Below, piece by piece: positions 51,047 through 60,350 of a stretch of DNA of 64,000 nt (within the stretch, counting starts at the first letter, position 1; each line of letters opens with the position of its first letter). The stretch comes from an uncultured Lachnospiraceae bacterium (GTDB lineage: Bacteria > Bacillota > Clostridia > Lachnospirales > Lachnospiraceae): contig CACZBW010000010.1 of NCBI GenBank assembly GCA_902779575.1, positions 41,271 through 105,270 of the forward strand. Direction: 5' to 3'. The position numbers and the translations under genes were made by a program. Below the pieces are notes generated by a model. It saw only the letters and a list, made by a program, of their open reading frames with translations. It did not search any database and was not told where the DNA came from.

Positions 51047-52675
51047 TTACGGAAGCATATCGGTATCGCCGTAGGTAGCTTCCCATTTCTGAGCACGCTC
51101 ATCCATGATCGCCTGTCCGCCGGAACCGAGATAATCTGCCATCGCATTATCATAGGTGGCAGCAAATGCGTCCGGTGCCGCGCTGACGGAGGTATCCAGA
51201 AGGATGTCTCTCTTGCTGTTCAGAGTCTCGGTCATGCCGTTCTCAGCATCGATGGTTCCGCAGTTCGCGTTCTTGCCTTCGCGGGTATCCACCTTGGCTA
51301 CCGCGTTCGCGATCTCAACCAGCTCCGGATCTACTTCCGCGTAGCTGTAGGCGATGGAAAGAGCCGTCTGCTCGTCATCGACCAGGTGCAGACCGTTGCA
51401 GGTCAGCGTATAGTCGATATTGAAGCCGGAATTCTGAATCGCATCCCCTGTCGCGGCGATGATCTTCACGGCGCCGCTCTCAAGCTTCTCATGGGTAACG
51501 CCTTCGTCACCGATCTGGAGATATTCCAGATGTTCCGGAACGCTCAGCCAGTCGAGATAAAGCAGGCAGGCCAGCGGCTCCTGGTTGGTGATCGGGAAGA
51601 ATACCTTTCTGTCGATCGGTCCGGCGATCCACTTGGTATGGGTCCCGTTCTTATCCTCAAACGGATCGATCGCTACATAAGCCGCGTCTTCGCCGACCAG
51701 TCTCTGAAGGTTGGCCTGGATGGAATCCGCACCGTTTCTGTAAGGATAATCCCAGTTGTGGATGAATGCTCCGACATAGCCGGCCTTCATCATGTCGTCC
51801 TCGGTGGTGTCGCCCGCGGTGTAAAGAGCGAAATCTTTCCACATAAGGCCTTCGTTGTACCAGGTGTTCAGAAGTTCAATGGCGTCTCTCACACCATTTT
51901 CGGTAAGCTTTCTGTCATCAAATCCGTTTACATAGAATTCCTTGTCGGACATCTCCGGATCAAGGAAGGATTCGATCAGGGTGGAGGCTCTCCAGCCTAC
52001 GTCATAGCTGACGGAGAAAGGAATCATCTTGTCCGCGTCGTCGCCGAGCAGTGTCTCCGCGTTGTCACGGAAAGCGCAGAGCATATTGTAGAACTCTTCC
52101 TTTGTGGTCGGGGCTTCCAGTCCCAGCTTGTCCAGCCAGTCTCTGCGGACAAAGCAGTTGGTGCGGTTCTGGTTGGCGAGCTTGGTTTCGATGTCATACA
52201 GCTCTCCGGTCGCCGGATCCTTGTCCCAGTAAATATTGGTCTCGGTCAGCCAGTTCCAGAGATTCGGGAGATCATCCTTGTAGGTCTCCACCAGTTCGCT
52301 CATGTCGCACACGCCGCCCATGGCAGAATAGGTCTTGATGGTGGGCAGGTCATAGGTTACGCAGAGATCCGGAGCGGTTCCGGCCGCCAGCAGGTTATTG
52401 ATCTGCTCGACCTCTGTCCATCTGGGAACAGCAACAAATTCAACCTCTACATTGTGATCCTCAAGCATACCTTTTTTAATATACTCGGTATACATGTTGT
52501 TGGTCACGTCGGATCCGCCGTCGATTCCGCGGTCATAAACTTCAACGGTAATGTGTTTCGTCTCCGCGAATTTGCCGTCGGTCAGTTCCTCCGCCTGAGC
52601 GCATACAGAAAATGCCGATACTGCAAGCGCTGCTGAAAAAAGTGCCGCAAAAAGCTGTTTTTTCATACCTTTCAT
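51047..52675 (-). CDS. Carbohydrate ABC transporter solute-binding protein (LplA-like)
   Basis: The protein is 542 residues, a large type 1 binding protein. Residues 1-28 form a signal peptide (cleavage near CAQA). The Cys in FSVCAQA is not in a good lipobox. NNLLAAGTAPDLCVTYDLPT is typical of the family, as is the acidic, Trp/Tyr-rich body. It should bind an oligosaccharide and pass it to the permeases encoded upstream. It is the last gene of its operon. The sugar is unknown. Confidence 0.88.
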   Translation of the reverse strand: MKGMKKQLFAALFSAALAVSAFSVCAQAEELTDGKFAETKHITVEVYDRGIDGGSDVTNNMYTEYIKKGMLEDHNVEVEFVAVPRWTEVEQINNLLAAGTAPDLCVTYDLPTIKTYSAMGGVCDMSELVETYKDDLPNLWNWLTETNIYWDKDPATGELYDIETKLANQNRTNCFVRRDWLDKLGLEAPTTKEEFYNMLCAFRDNAETLLGDDADKMIPFSVSYDVGWRASTLIESFLDPEMSDKEFYVNGFDDRKLTENGVRDAIELLNTWYNEGLMWKDFALYTAGDTTEDDMMKAGYVGAFIHNWDYPYRNGADSIQANLQRLVGEDAAYVAIDPFEDKNGTHTKWIAGPIDRKVFFPITNQEPLACLLYLDWLSVPEHLEYLQIGDEGVTHEKLESGAVKIIAATGDAIQNSGFNIDYTLTCNGLHLVDDEQTALSIAYSYAEVDPELVEIANAVAKVDTREGKNANCGTIDAENGMTETLNSKRDILLDTSVSAAPDAFAATYDNAMADYLGSGGQAIMDERAQKWEATYGDTDMLP

Positions 52676-52820
52676 CCTCCTTGATAGAATCTGGTTCTGA
52701 CTGCTGCTGCTCTTTATTTCATAATGCCCCCTGCCGGGGTAATTATCAGAAAGTTACGAACATGTCGCTGCCGCCGGAATGTTTTTTCTGCACCGGCATT
52801 AACGCCATATATGAAATGTT

Positions 52821-53690
52821 TCACTCCTTCACCGCACCGACCATGACGCCGTGGATGAAATACTTCTGCAGCCACGGATAAATGCAGAGGATCGGGATCG
52901 TTGAGAACATAACGATAGCCATCTTCAGCGACTCTGTCAGGCCCGGCGAGGAAAATCCTTCCTGCGTCGCCACTTCAACACTGTTGATATTGTTCAGGAT
53001 GTTGTAAAGAAGAAGCTGCAGGGGATATAACTTATTGTCCGTAATGTACATCAGGGCATCATAGTAACCGTTCCAGCGGCCCACCGCGTAAAAGAGAGCC
53101 AGGGTCGCCATAACCGGCTTGGAAAGCGGCACATAGATGGTCCACAGAATCTTGATATAGCTGGCTCCGTCGATCTGGGCCGCCTCCCTGAGGGAATCCG
53201 GAATTCCATAGAAGAAGCTCCGCATAATGATCATATTGTAGACTGACAGAGCCCCCGGAAGAAGCAGAACCAGCGGACTGTCCAGAAGTCCCAGGCTCTT
53301 CATCAGCAGGTAATTGGGAATAGTTCCCGCGTTGAAAAACATGGTGATGGTGATAATCACATTGAATAAATTGCGCCCCTTCAGCTCCTTGAAGATCAGC
53401 GGGTAGGCGCAGATCGTCGTCATGAACAGGCAGATCAGCGTCTCCGCCACCGTCAGGAATACGGTCCAGAAGAATGCGCGGATATATTTCGCATCCTTCA
53501 GAACCAGGGTATAGGCCTGGAAATTCAGGCCTTTCGGAAGCAGATAAACCTCATGCTTTACGAGAGCGTCCGAAGAGCTTAAGGACCGCGCCAGAAGGCT
53601 GAGCATGGGGATCAGGCAGATCGCGCAGATCAGGAGGCAGACGATCACCAGGATGATATTACCGAGGCTCCATTTTTTTTCTGTACCCAT
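52821..53690 (-). CDS. Carbohydrate ABC transporter permease (LplC/YtcP-like)
   Basis: The protein is 289 residues with about six membrane helices (IILVIVCLLICAICLIPMLS first). The EAA-type loop is IPDSLREAAQIDGASYIKIL, and the end LCIYPWLQKYFIHGVMVGAV is the usual family C-terminus. It starts 12 bases after the LplB-like gene. It forms a heterodimer with that protein. Confidence 0.92.
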   Translation of the reverse strand: MGTEKKWSLGNIILVIVCLLICAICLIPMLSLLARSLSSSDALVKHEVYLLPKGLNFQAYTLVLKDAKYIRAFFWTVFLTVAETLICLFMTTICAYPLIFKELKGRNLFNVIITITMFFNAGTIPNYLLMKSLGLLDSPLVLLLPGALSVYNMIIMRSFFYGIPDSLREAAQIDGASYIKILWTIYVPLSKPVMATLALFYAVGRWNGYYDALMYITDNKLYPLQLLLYNILNNINSVEVATQEGFSSPGLTESLKMAIVMFSTIPILCIYPWLQKYFIHGVMVGAVKE

Positions 53691-53702
53691 AAGCTCACCC
53701 CC

Positions 53703-54656
53703 TTACCACAATCCGCGCTCGCCGAGCTTGCGCGAAAGCCAGTTGGCGCCGAGCAGGAAGAATACGCCTACCACAGACTGGAAGAAGCCGACCGCAGTCG
53801 TCAGCGAGAACTGCAGGCCCTTGATGCCTCGCCTGTAGACGTAGGTGGCGATCACGTTCGCCCAGTCCATAACCAGGTTGTTCTGCAGAGCGTAAGGACG
53901 GTCGAAGTTGCTGCCGACAATATTTCCGATCGCCATAATCAGCAGGATCACGATCGTCGGCTTGATGCCGGGCAGCGTGATATGCCAGATTCTCTGGAAG
54001 CGCCCTGCCCCGTCCACCGCGGCCGCCTCATAGAGGTCCCTGTTGATGCCGGCGATGGCTGCCAGATAGACGATGGAGTTCCAGCCGAAACTCTGCCATA
54101 CTCCAAGGAAAATATAAGTCGCGACCCAGTGGGCGGAATCGTTCAGGAACGGAACGCTCTCCCTGCCCATATTGTTCAGGATAACATTGATCAGACCGGT
54201 GCTCGGAGCAAACAGCTGCAGAGCCAGTCCGTAGATGATAACCCAGGACAGGAAATGCGGCATGTATGCCACCGTCTGGGTAAACTTTTTAAATCTCTGG
54301 AAAGGAAGCTCATTCAGGACGATTGCGAAAATGATCGGGATCGGGAAACCGATGACAAGATCCAGCAGATTCAGGACAACCGTATTGCGCAGGGCGTTGC
54401 GGAAATCCCGGTCGGCAAAGGCCTGGATAAAATACTGGAAGCCGTGATTCGCCGCCAGGGGCATCTTCCATACGCTCTGCACGATGCTGTACTTCTTGAA
54501 GGCGATCTGAATGTAGATCATCGGGATGTACTTAAAGATCAGCAGGTACAGCATAGGCAGAAGCAGCAGCAGATAAAGCTGCCAGTACCGGCGGATATAT
54601 GCCCCGAAACTCATGCTGCTTTTTTCCTTGCTTTTTTGGGCTTTTGGTGAAGCCAT
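53703..54656 (-). CDS. Carbohydrate ABC transporter permease (LplB-like)
   Basis: ATG 54656, preceded by AAAGGAGTGGAGG, gives 317 residues (MASPKAQKSKEKSSMSFGA). It has about six helices starting WQLYLLLLLPMLYLLIFKY, and the EAA loop INRDLYEAAAVDGAGRFQRI. QIAFKKYSIVQSVW is typical of LplB. It is the first gene of the operon; the ATPase would be supplied by an MsmX-type protein encoded elsewhere. The open frame upstream to 54938 is not used. Confidence 0.92.
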   Translation of the reverse strand: MASPKAQKSKEKSSMSFGAYIRRYWQLYLLLLLPMLYLLIFKYIPMIYIQIAFKKYSIVQSVWKMPLAANHGFQYFIQAFADRDFRNALRNTVVLNLLDLVIGFPIPIIFAIVLNELPFQRFKKFTQTVAYMPHFLSWVIIYGLALQLFAPSTGLINVILNNMGRESVPFLNDSAHWVATYIFLGVWQSFGWNSIVYLAAIAGINRDLYEAAAVDGAGRFQRIWHITLPGIKPTIVILLIMAIGNIVGSNFDRPYALQNNLVMDWANVIATYVYRRGIKGLQFSLTTAVGFFQSVVGVFFLLGANWLSRKLGERGLW

Positions 54657-54967
54657 ATCCTCCACTCCTTTCCGACAAAATATTGCTCTGACTGCCTGCA
54701 GCGTTCCCCATCGTTTTTTAGCAGTTCTCCCGACTAAACTGAGAAATGCGATACGATATTGTTCAAAACGACGGACTTTTTTATAATATATCACATTTCT
54801 TTGTGGGAAAAAAGCATAATTCTTGCTCAATAGTTCGCAATTATGAATATTTTCGTTAATCACAACTATTTTCAGAATACGCGGCGGGAAATATGGCCGC
54901 GAAGACGGGGCGGTCTGTCTTCTGCGGCAGTCGGGCAATGCCTGCGCGAAAGAAAAGGACAGGGGAT
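54657..54967. other. 311-bp spacer upstream of the LplB-like gene
   Basis: The AT-rich section 54770-54870 should hold the operon promoter. On the minus strand TTGCGA-16-TATGCT is a weak candidate, and TATATTATAA follows further downstream. No gene or riboswitch is seen. Confidence 0.4.
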
Positions 54968-55012
54968 ATAAAACGGCAGCCGGAGAGAAATCTCCCCGGC
55001 TGCCGCTTTTCT
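54968..55012. terminator. Bidirectional-type terminator after the GH2 gene
   Basis: CGGCAGCCGG and CCGGCTGCCG form a 10-bp stem. On the minus strand TTTTAT follows, and on the plus strand CTTTTCTTT. It ends the glycosidase operon about 50 bases after its stop. Confidence 0.85.
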
Positions 55013-55061
55013 TTCACTGCAGTAAGTATATGATTACACCCGGCTGCTGTTTTGGTTTCCT

Positions 55062-57521
55062 TTATTCGGCAGGGATTTCTACTTTCACCGGTCCGGCTCC
55101 TTCCGCGCAGAGGCTGACGATGATCCTGCCCTTCTCTCCCGTTCCGCGGACAGCCGCTCTCAAGCGGCCTTCGAAGGGTACTGCCGTCAGGTCATAGAAG
55201 TTTTCCTCCGACTCCGGATCCGCGCTTCCGAATCCCAGGATCATGCCCGGACCTTCGACAGATACGGTGACCGGGACCTTTGCCTCCGGATTCAGGATGC
55301 CGTCTTTGTCCCTGAAGGCAATCTCCACATAGCAGATATCGCTCCCGTCCGCAGGAATCGCTTCCCGGTCGGCAGCGGCAGTCAGCACGCAGGCGCTGTC
55401 CGCTGTCTTCAGGATATCCTCTTCTGCATATTCACCGTTCCTGACCGCGAGCACCTTCACGGTTCCGGGCGTATAGACCGTCTCAAAGTATGCGATATCC
55501 TTCTTCTTCTCTCCTACCTTCATCCTTCCGACGGAAAGATCATTGACAAAGACTTCCACTTCCGGAGCGTCCGAATAGATCTCCAGGCAGACCGGCTTTC
55601 CTTCCCAGCCCGCGAAGTTCCAGCTGCGCACGGCGTTCGTCATGCTCCACTGGGACATCCTGGCTGTCTCACCGTGGTGCTGCGGCGGCTGGACCGCGAT
55701 ATAGGGCGCTTTCCTGAGGCCCCAGATAATCTCTCTCCAGTAGGAAACCGGGCGCCGGTCGCCAAGGAGGTTCAGATCTCCGCAGTAGGCTGCCTTTGTC
55801 GGATAGGATGCATAGAAGGAGAAACCCGGCTGCGCTTCACCGTAACTGATCTTCCCGATTCCTGCTTCTCCCAGATAGTCCCACGCCGTCCAGTCGAAGT
55901 CGCCGATCAGATTCGGCAGCTCCTCCACCAGGGCCCAGTTGACGTCCAGGTCTCCGGGATAGGTCTCAGAGCCGACAAGAACACGGTTCGGGTACCTTTC
56001 CGAATCCTTCTTATAACGTCCGGCGGAGTAGTTGTAACCGGAGACATCAACCTGTCCGGCGGATTCACACACCGCGTCGCCCGCATAATCACTGTTTGCC
56101 ACCAGGCTCATCACATCCGCCATATTGCTCATGAGCTCATTGATCTCGCCCGGCATTCCTTCCGCAGAAGCGGCCGGCTGCCCACCTGTGACCGAAGCGA
56201 TCGCTTCCGGGATCCGGTCCATAATGCTGAGCATCAGGTTCATGCTGTTGGTGACGCCCCTTGTGGAATCCAGGCTCCGGAAGGCGTCCGCCAGCTTCTT
56301 GCCCCACTGGGCGTCCACCGGATTGCCCGTCTCGGGAATCTCATTGCCGATGGAATACAGGATCACGCAGGGATGGTTGTAATCCTTGCGGACGATATTC
56401 TTCAGGTCATACTCCCACCAGTCCGACATATGCATGCCGTAGTCAAATTCCACCTTCGTGGTCGTCCACACGTCCGCGAACTCATCCATCACATACATGC
56501 CCTGACGGTCGCAGGCCTCCAGAAGGGCTCTGCTCATCGGATAATGGGAGCTCCGGATCGCGTTGAAGCCTGCTTTTTTCAGCTCCCTCACCCGGAACTC
56601 TTCCGCGTGGGCAAACTCGGCGGTTCCGATCACACCGTTGTCATGATGCAGGCAGCCGCCGCGCAGCTTCACCGTCTTCCCATTCACGCGAAGTCCCCTC
56701 CTGCTGTCGATCGAGATCATACGGATTCCGAAAGTTCCCTCTTCCTCATCCAGAACGGTTCCGTTTTCCAGGAGCTGTGCCTTATAACTGCAAAGCTGCG
56801 GATTCTCTTCGTCCCAGAGGCAGGGATGCTCCACCGTCATCTGCTGCCGGTAGACGCCCTCCGCGCCTTCCCGCAGGGTAATGTGCATGGTATCGCAGGC
56901 AATCCGGTCCCCGTCCGGCCCGAACAGTTCCATGTTCAGATCGACGGTTCTCGTTCCGAGGCCCGCGTTTTTCAGCTCCGTCTCTGTCCGGATCAGCGCC
57001 AGGTCATCGTCCAGGGAGAAGGTGCCGACCTTCACTCCGTCCGGAACGATGTGGGTCCGTTCCGCGATCATCAGATTCACATTCCGGTAAATGCCGCCGC
57101 CCGTGTACCAGCGTCCGCTCGGGACGGCGTTCTTCACTTCCACCCGCACGTTATTGCTGCCGGCTTTCACGAAATCGGTCAGGTCCAGATAAAAGTTGCC
57201 GTAGCCGTAGGGATGCTTTCCGGCGAAAGCTTTGTTCACATAGACAAAAGCATTTTCATAGACGCCTTCAAACTCCAGGAAGACCGTTTTCCCGAAGTCC
57301 TCCTCCTTCAGCTCAAAATCCTTGCTGTAAATGTAATTCTCCGCGTGGAAGAATCCGTTTCCGCTCCCGTTCGGCTCATCCGGATTGCGCGGCGTCAGGA
57401 TCTCCGCGTCATGGGGAAGATTCACCTTCTGCGCCTCCCCGGAAGCGCCGCTGATCATCGCGAAGATGCCCCCGGTACCCTTCTGAAAGGTCCAGTCCTG
57501 ATTGAAACTGATTTTCTTCAT
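55062..57521 (-). CDS. Glycoside hydrolase family 2 (beta-galactosidase or beta-glucuronidase type)
   Basis: The protein is 819 residues without a signal peptide. An N-terminal sugar-binding domain (NLPHDAEILTPRNPDEPNG, RWYTGGGIYRNVNLM) is followed by an immunoglobulin-like domain, then the TIM barrel: RGGCLHHDNGVIGTAEF, FNAIRSSHYPMSRALLEACD, the acid/base Glu in LYSIGNEIPETG, and the nucleophile probably in VLVGSETYPG. The last ~170 residues form two more beta domains. It probably cleaves beta-galactosides in the cytosol. It is the last gene in the operon with GH42. Confidence 0.92.
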   Translation of the reverse strand: MKKISFNQDWTFQKGTGGIFAMISGASGEAQKVNLPHDAEILTPRNPDEPNGSGNGFFHAENYIYSKDFELKEEDFGKTVFLEFEGVYENAFVYVNKAFAGKHPYGYGNFYLDLTDFVKAGSNNVRVEVKNAVPSGRWYTGGGIYRNVNLMIAERTHIVPDGVKVGTFSLDDDLALIRTETELKNAGLGTRTVDLNMELFGPDGDRIACDTMHITLREGAEGVYRQQMTVEHPCLWDEENPQLCSYKAQLLENGTVLDEEEGTFGIRMISIDSRRGLRVNGKTVKLRGGCLHHDNGVIGTAEFAHAEEFRVRELKKAGFNAIRSSHYPMSRALLEACDRQGMYVMDEFADVWTTTKVEFDYGMHMSDWWEYDLKNIVRKDYNHPCVILYSIGNEIPETGNPVDAQWGKKLADAFRSLDSTRGVTNSMNLMLSIMDRIPEAIASVTGGQPAASAEGMPGEINELMSNMADVMSLVANSDYAGDAVCESAGQVDVSGYNYSAGRYKKDSERYPNRVLVGSETYPGDLDVNWALVEELPNLIGDFDWTAWDYLGEAGIGKISYGEAQPGFSFYASYPTKAAYCGDLNLLGDRRPVSYWREIIWGLRKAPYIAVQPPQHHGETARMSQWSMTNAVRSWNFAGWEGKPVCLEIYSDAPEVEVFVNDLSVGRMKVGEKKKDIAYFETVYTPGTVKVLAVRNGEYAEEDILKTADSACVLTAAADREAIPADGSDICYVEIAFRDKDGILNPEAKVPVTVSVEGPGMILGFGSADPESEENFYDLTAVPFEGRLRAAVRGTGEKGRIIVSLCAEGAGPVKVEIPAE

Positions 57522-57593
57522 ATGCTTAATCTCCCTTTTATTAATTGCCGAAGCAGCTTGTGCATTCTGCCTTCCGGTTTTGTCAGTACTGCG

Positions 57594-57727
57594 GGCGGCT
57601 GCCCTGCCGCAAAGCGCTAAGGTTTTCTGATTCAGAAGAAGGACAGCTGCCGGCGGCGGCTGCCCTGCCGCACAGCGCTAAGGTTTTCTGATTCAGAAGA
57701 AGGACAGCTGCCGGCGGCAGCTGCCCT
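57594..57727. repeat. 61-bp tandem repeat, about 2.2 copies
   Basis: Units start at 57594, 57655 and (partial) 57716. Copies 1 and 2 are nearly identical (one clear change, GCAAAGCG against GCACAGCG). Each contains the palindrome TTCTGATTCAGAA and GC-rich inverted pieces (GGCAGC/GCTGCC). The array fills the spacer between the GH42 and GH2 genes. Confidence 0.85.
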
Positions 57728-57741
57728 CCCATCCTCCGTGA

Positions 57742-59778
57742 TCAGAGTTTAATAACCATTGTCCCGTAGCCGTCAAGGGTCACTTTTCCGCTGACCCTGC
57801 TGCCGGTATAAAGGTCTGTTCCCTCCGTCCTGAGCGTCAGTTCCGCCGGAGTCTTTTTATAATTCAGCACAAAGAGATAAGCCGCTCCCTCTTTCCTGCG
57901 GACAGCGATCTCGCAGGTCTCGGGAAGCTCGATGATCCCTTCGTAAGGAGAAATAACCTGAAGCTTCTCCAGGAAGATCCGGGCGGATTCCTCTGTCCAT
58001 GCGGATCCATAATAGTACGCGGTGCCTTTGCCGGCACGGCAGCTGATCAGCGCTCCGCTTCCCGCGTAATAATCCGAGGTGTAGGAAGCCTCCAGCTTTC
58101 CGTTTCCGACCGGTTCGAGAAGATCCGCGAATACGGCAGCCTCAAATTCCGTTCCGTCCCAGTTCACCGTAACTTTTCCGGCATCCGGAGCGATGAAGGA
58201 ATACTCGGGAATATCCGTGCCGGTCAGCTCCGACAGAAGTCCCGGAAGCTTCTCCATCACGCATTTTCCATTCATATCCTTGTATCCGCTCCTGCAGCCG
58301 ACCACCAGGGTGCCGCCCGCCTCCACATATTCTCTCAGAAGCTCTGCACGCTCTTCTGAAATGATCGAAGCATGCGGATAGAAAAGTACCGTATATTTTT
58401 TCAGATTCTCCAGATCCGTATTGTCAATGTAGACAAAATCGACCGGTGTATGGCTCTTCTGTGCCGCCGCAAAGAGGGCCTTCTGGCTGGCGCTTTCCAC
58501 ACGGCCGTGCCAGACATCCAGCTGGGCGTCCCAGATATTGTCGTAATCCTTCAGGATGCCGACCTTCGCCTCGTATACGGAACCGGCAGCTTCGCTGATC
58601 GCACGGAACTTCCCGGCAACCTCCCGCACTTCCCTCAGCCTGCGGTTCTCTCTGCCGGAATAATCCAGGATGCCGTGCCAGTAGATCTCGGTGCCGAAGG
58701 TGCAGGTTCTCCAGCGGAAATAGCTGACATAGTCCGCGCCGTGGGCGACCGACTGCATGGTCCAGAGGGTCAGCTGGCCCGGCCTCGGGGTCGGCGCTTC
58801 CATGCGGGTATTCCAGCCGTTGGCGCCGGACTGCTGCTCCATGATCCCGAACTTCGGGGAAATGGAACGCACCTCTGTCAGGTTCCTGCTCCATTTGCGG
58901 TCCTGAAGATCACCGGGAACGTCCTTATAGGCATCCAGGCAATATGCAAAATTCGGATAGCTGTCATACATATAGAAGTCCAGGCTCTCCCCGGTCATCT
59001 TATGATTGTCCACATTGCCGAACATACCGTTGGTCGTGATGAAATCCCCGCTCTTGAGATATCTGCGGATAATCTCACTCTGCATCAGGCAGTAGCTCCT
59101 GCAGCTGTCCGAGATAAATCTGGTATAATCCAGCACCTCGTGGGGATTCGTGGAATAGCTGACCGTCGTGCGCGGGACATGGAGCTCCTCCCAGTCCGTG
59201 TAGGTCTGGTTCCAGAACACAGTTCCCCAGGCTTCGTTCAGCGCGTCCAGAGTCCCGTATTTTTTCTTCAGGAATACGCGGAAGGCGGCCGAATCTGCCT
59301 CGGAATAGAATTCATTTCTCTCACAGTTCAGCTCATTGTCGATCTGCCAGCCGATGATGCATTTTCTTCCGGCGTAATGGGAAGCGGACTTCTCCACGAT
59401 CCTTGCGGACAGTTCCCTGTAGATAGGCGCGTTGTAGTTGTAATGTCTTCTGGCTCCGTGGCGGTAGAGAACGCCGTCGATCGTCGCGTTCAGAACCTCC
59501 GGATATTTCTCCGTAAGCCAGGCCGGCGGCGTCGCGGTCGGGGTGCAGAAGATCACCTTGATGTCCGTCTGCTCGGCCACGTCAAGAAATCTGTCAAAGA
59601 AGGAATAGTCAAACTCTCCCTCTCTCAGCTCGATCTTGCTCCAGGCAAACTCCGCGATGCGGATCACTTCGATCCCGTTCTCCAGCATCCTCTCCAGATC
59701 CGCTTTCCACATTGTTTCCGGCCAGTGTTCCGGATAATAGCAGGTTCCCAGAATGAGGCGGTCCCCATTCAGAAGCAT
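57742..59778 (-). CDS. Glycoside hydrolase family 42 beta-galactosidase
   Basis: ATG 59778 has GGAGG eight bases upstream (678 residues); ATG 59784 is too close to it. The TIM barrel starts LILGTCYYPEHWPETMWKAD. The acid/base Glu is in IIGWQIDNELNCE and the nucleophile Glu in GIMEQQSGANGWN. A trimerisation domain (KVGILKDYDNIWDAQ onward) and a small C-terminal beta domain follow. No leader, so it acts on imported galactosides. It is downstream of a truncated sugar permease and upstream of GH2. Confidence 0.94.
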   Translation of the reverse strand: MLLNGDRLILGTCYYPEHWPETMWKADLERMLENGIEVIRIAEFAWSKIELREGEFDYSFFDRFLDVAEQTDIKVIFCTPTATPPAWLTEKYPEVLNATIDGVLYRHGARRHYNYNAPIYRELSARIVEKSASHYAGRKCIIGWQIDNELNCERNEFYSEADSAAFRVFLKKKYGTLDALNEAWGTVFWNQTYTDWEELHVPRTTVSYSTNPHEVLDYTRFISDSCRSYCLMQSEIIRRYLKSGDFITTNGMFGNVDNHKMTGESLDFYMYDSYPNFAYCLDAYKDVPGDLQDRKWSRNLTEVRSISPKFGIMEQQSGANGWNTRMEAPTPRPGQLTLWTMQSVAHGADYVSYFRWRTCTFGTEIYWHGILDYSGRENRRLREVREVAGKFRAISEAAGSVYEAKVGILKDYDNIWDAQLDVWHGRVESASQKALFAAAQKSHTPVDFVYIDNTDLENLKKYTVLFYPHASIISEERAELLREYVEAGGTLVVGCRSGYKDMNGKCVMEKLPGLLSELTGTDIPEYSFIAPDAGKVTVNWDGTEFEAAVFADLLEPVGNGKLEASYTSDYYAGSGALISCRAGKGTAYYYGSAWTEESARIFLEKLQVISPYEGIIELPETCEIAVRRKEGAAYLFVLNYKKTPAELTLRTEGTDLYTGSRVSGKVTLDGYGTMVIKL

Positions 59779-59885
59779 ACTCATATCATATCCTCCGATC
59801 CATGCCCTTTCGGGCAGGTGTATCCAATCGTTTTCTGTTCCTATCCTCAGCCGGACCGCGCCGGCCGGGACAGGCATCATCCGCT

Positions 59886-60350
59886 TTATTCTTTCACAGC
59901 TCCCGCCGTCAGACCATCCATAAAGAACTTGGAGGCAGACAGGAAGGCGATCAGCAGCGGCAGAACCGCGCAGGTGCTGGCCAGCATGATCGCGCCGTAG
60001 TCATTTCCACGGTCAGAGACCATGGAACGAAGAAGCAGCGGAAGTGTATAATACTTCTCTTTTCTCAGGATGAGCAGGGCCTGTGTGAACTCGTTCCACT
60101 GATTGACGAAATTCATGATGCCGAGGGAAGCGTAAGCCGGCTTCAGGATCGGCGCGATGACGTGGAAGAAAATGGTCCACTCACTGCAGCCGTCGATCCG
60201 GGCCGCTTCCATCAGGGCTTTCGGGACGTTGTTCTGACAGTACTGCCGCATCCAGAAGATGCCGAAGGCGTTGGCACAGCTCGGTATGATCAATGCCTTG
60301 TAATCGTTGATCCAGCCGAACTTGCTCATCATGATGAACCAGGGGATCAT
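59886..60350 (-). pseudogene. C-terminal half of a sugar ABC transporter permease (MalG/AraQ type)
   Basis: Only 154 residues remain of the usual ~280. MIPWFIMMSKFGWINDYKAL, the EAA loop NVPKALMEAARIDGCSEWTI and the C-terminus FFMDGLTAGAVKE are intact, but the first two to three helices and N-terminus are absent. Upstream the frame reads back only a few codons (QATAS) before a TGA. The ATG at 60350 overlaps the stop of the truncated LacI gene. The missing part, the companion permease and the binding protein were probably deleted. Confidence 0.8.

Noticed and set aside
57594-57727. CRISPR-like array
   Set aside because: The units are contiguous 61-bp tandem copies with no unique spacers, and there are no cas genes.
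55674-60000. Long plus-strand open frames opposite the GH2 and GH42 genes
   Set aside because: Both are antisense to well-conserved glycosidases with intact catalytic motifs.
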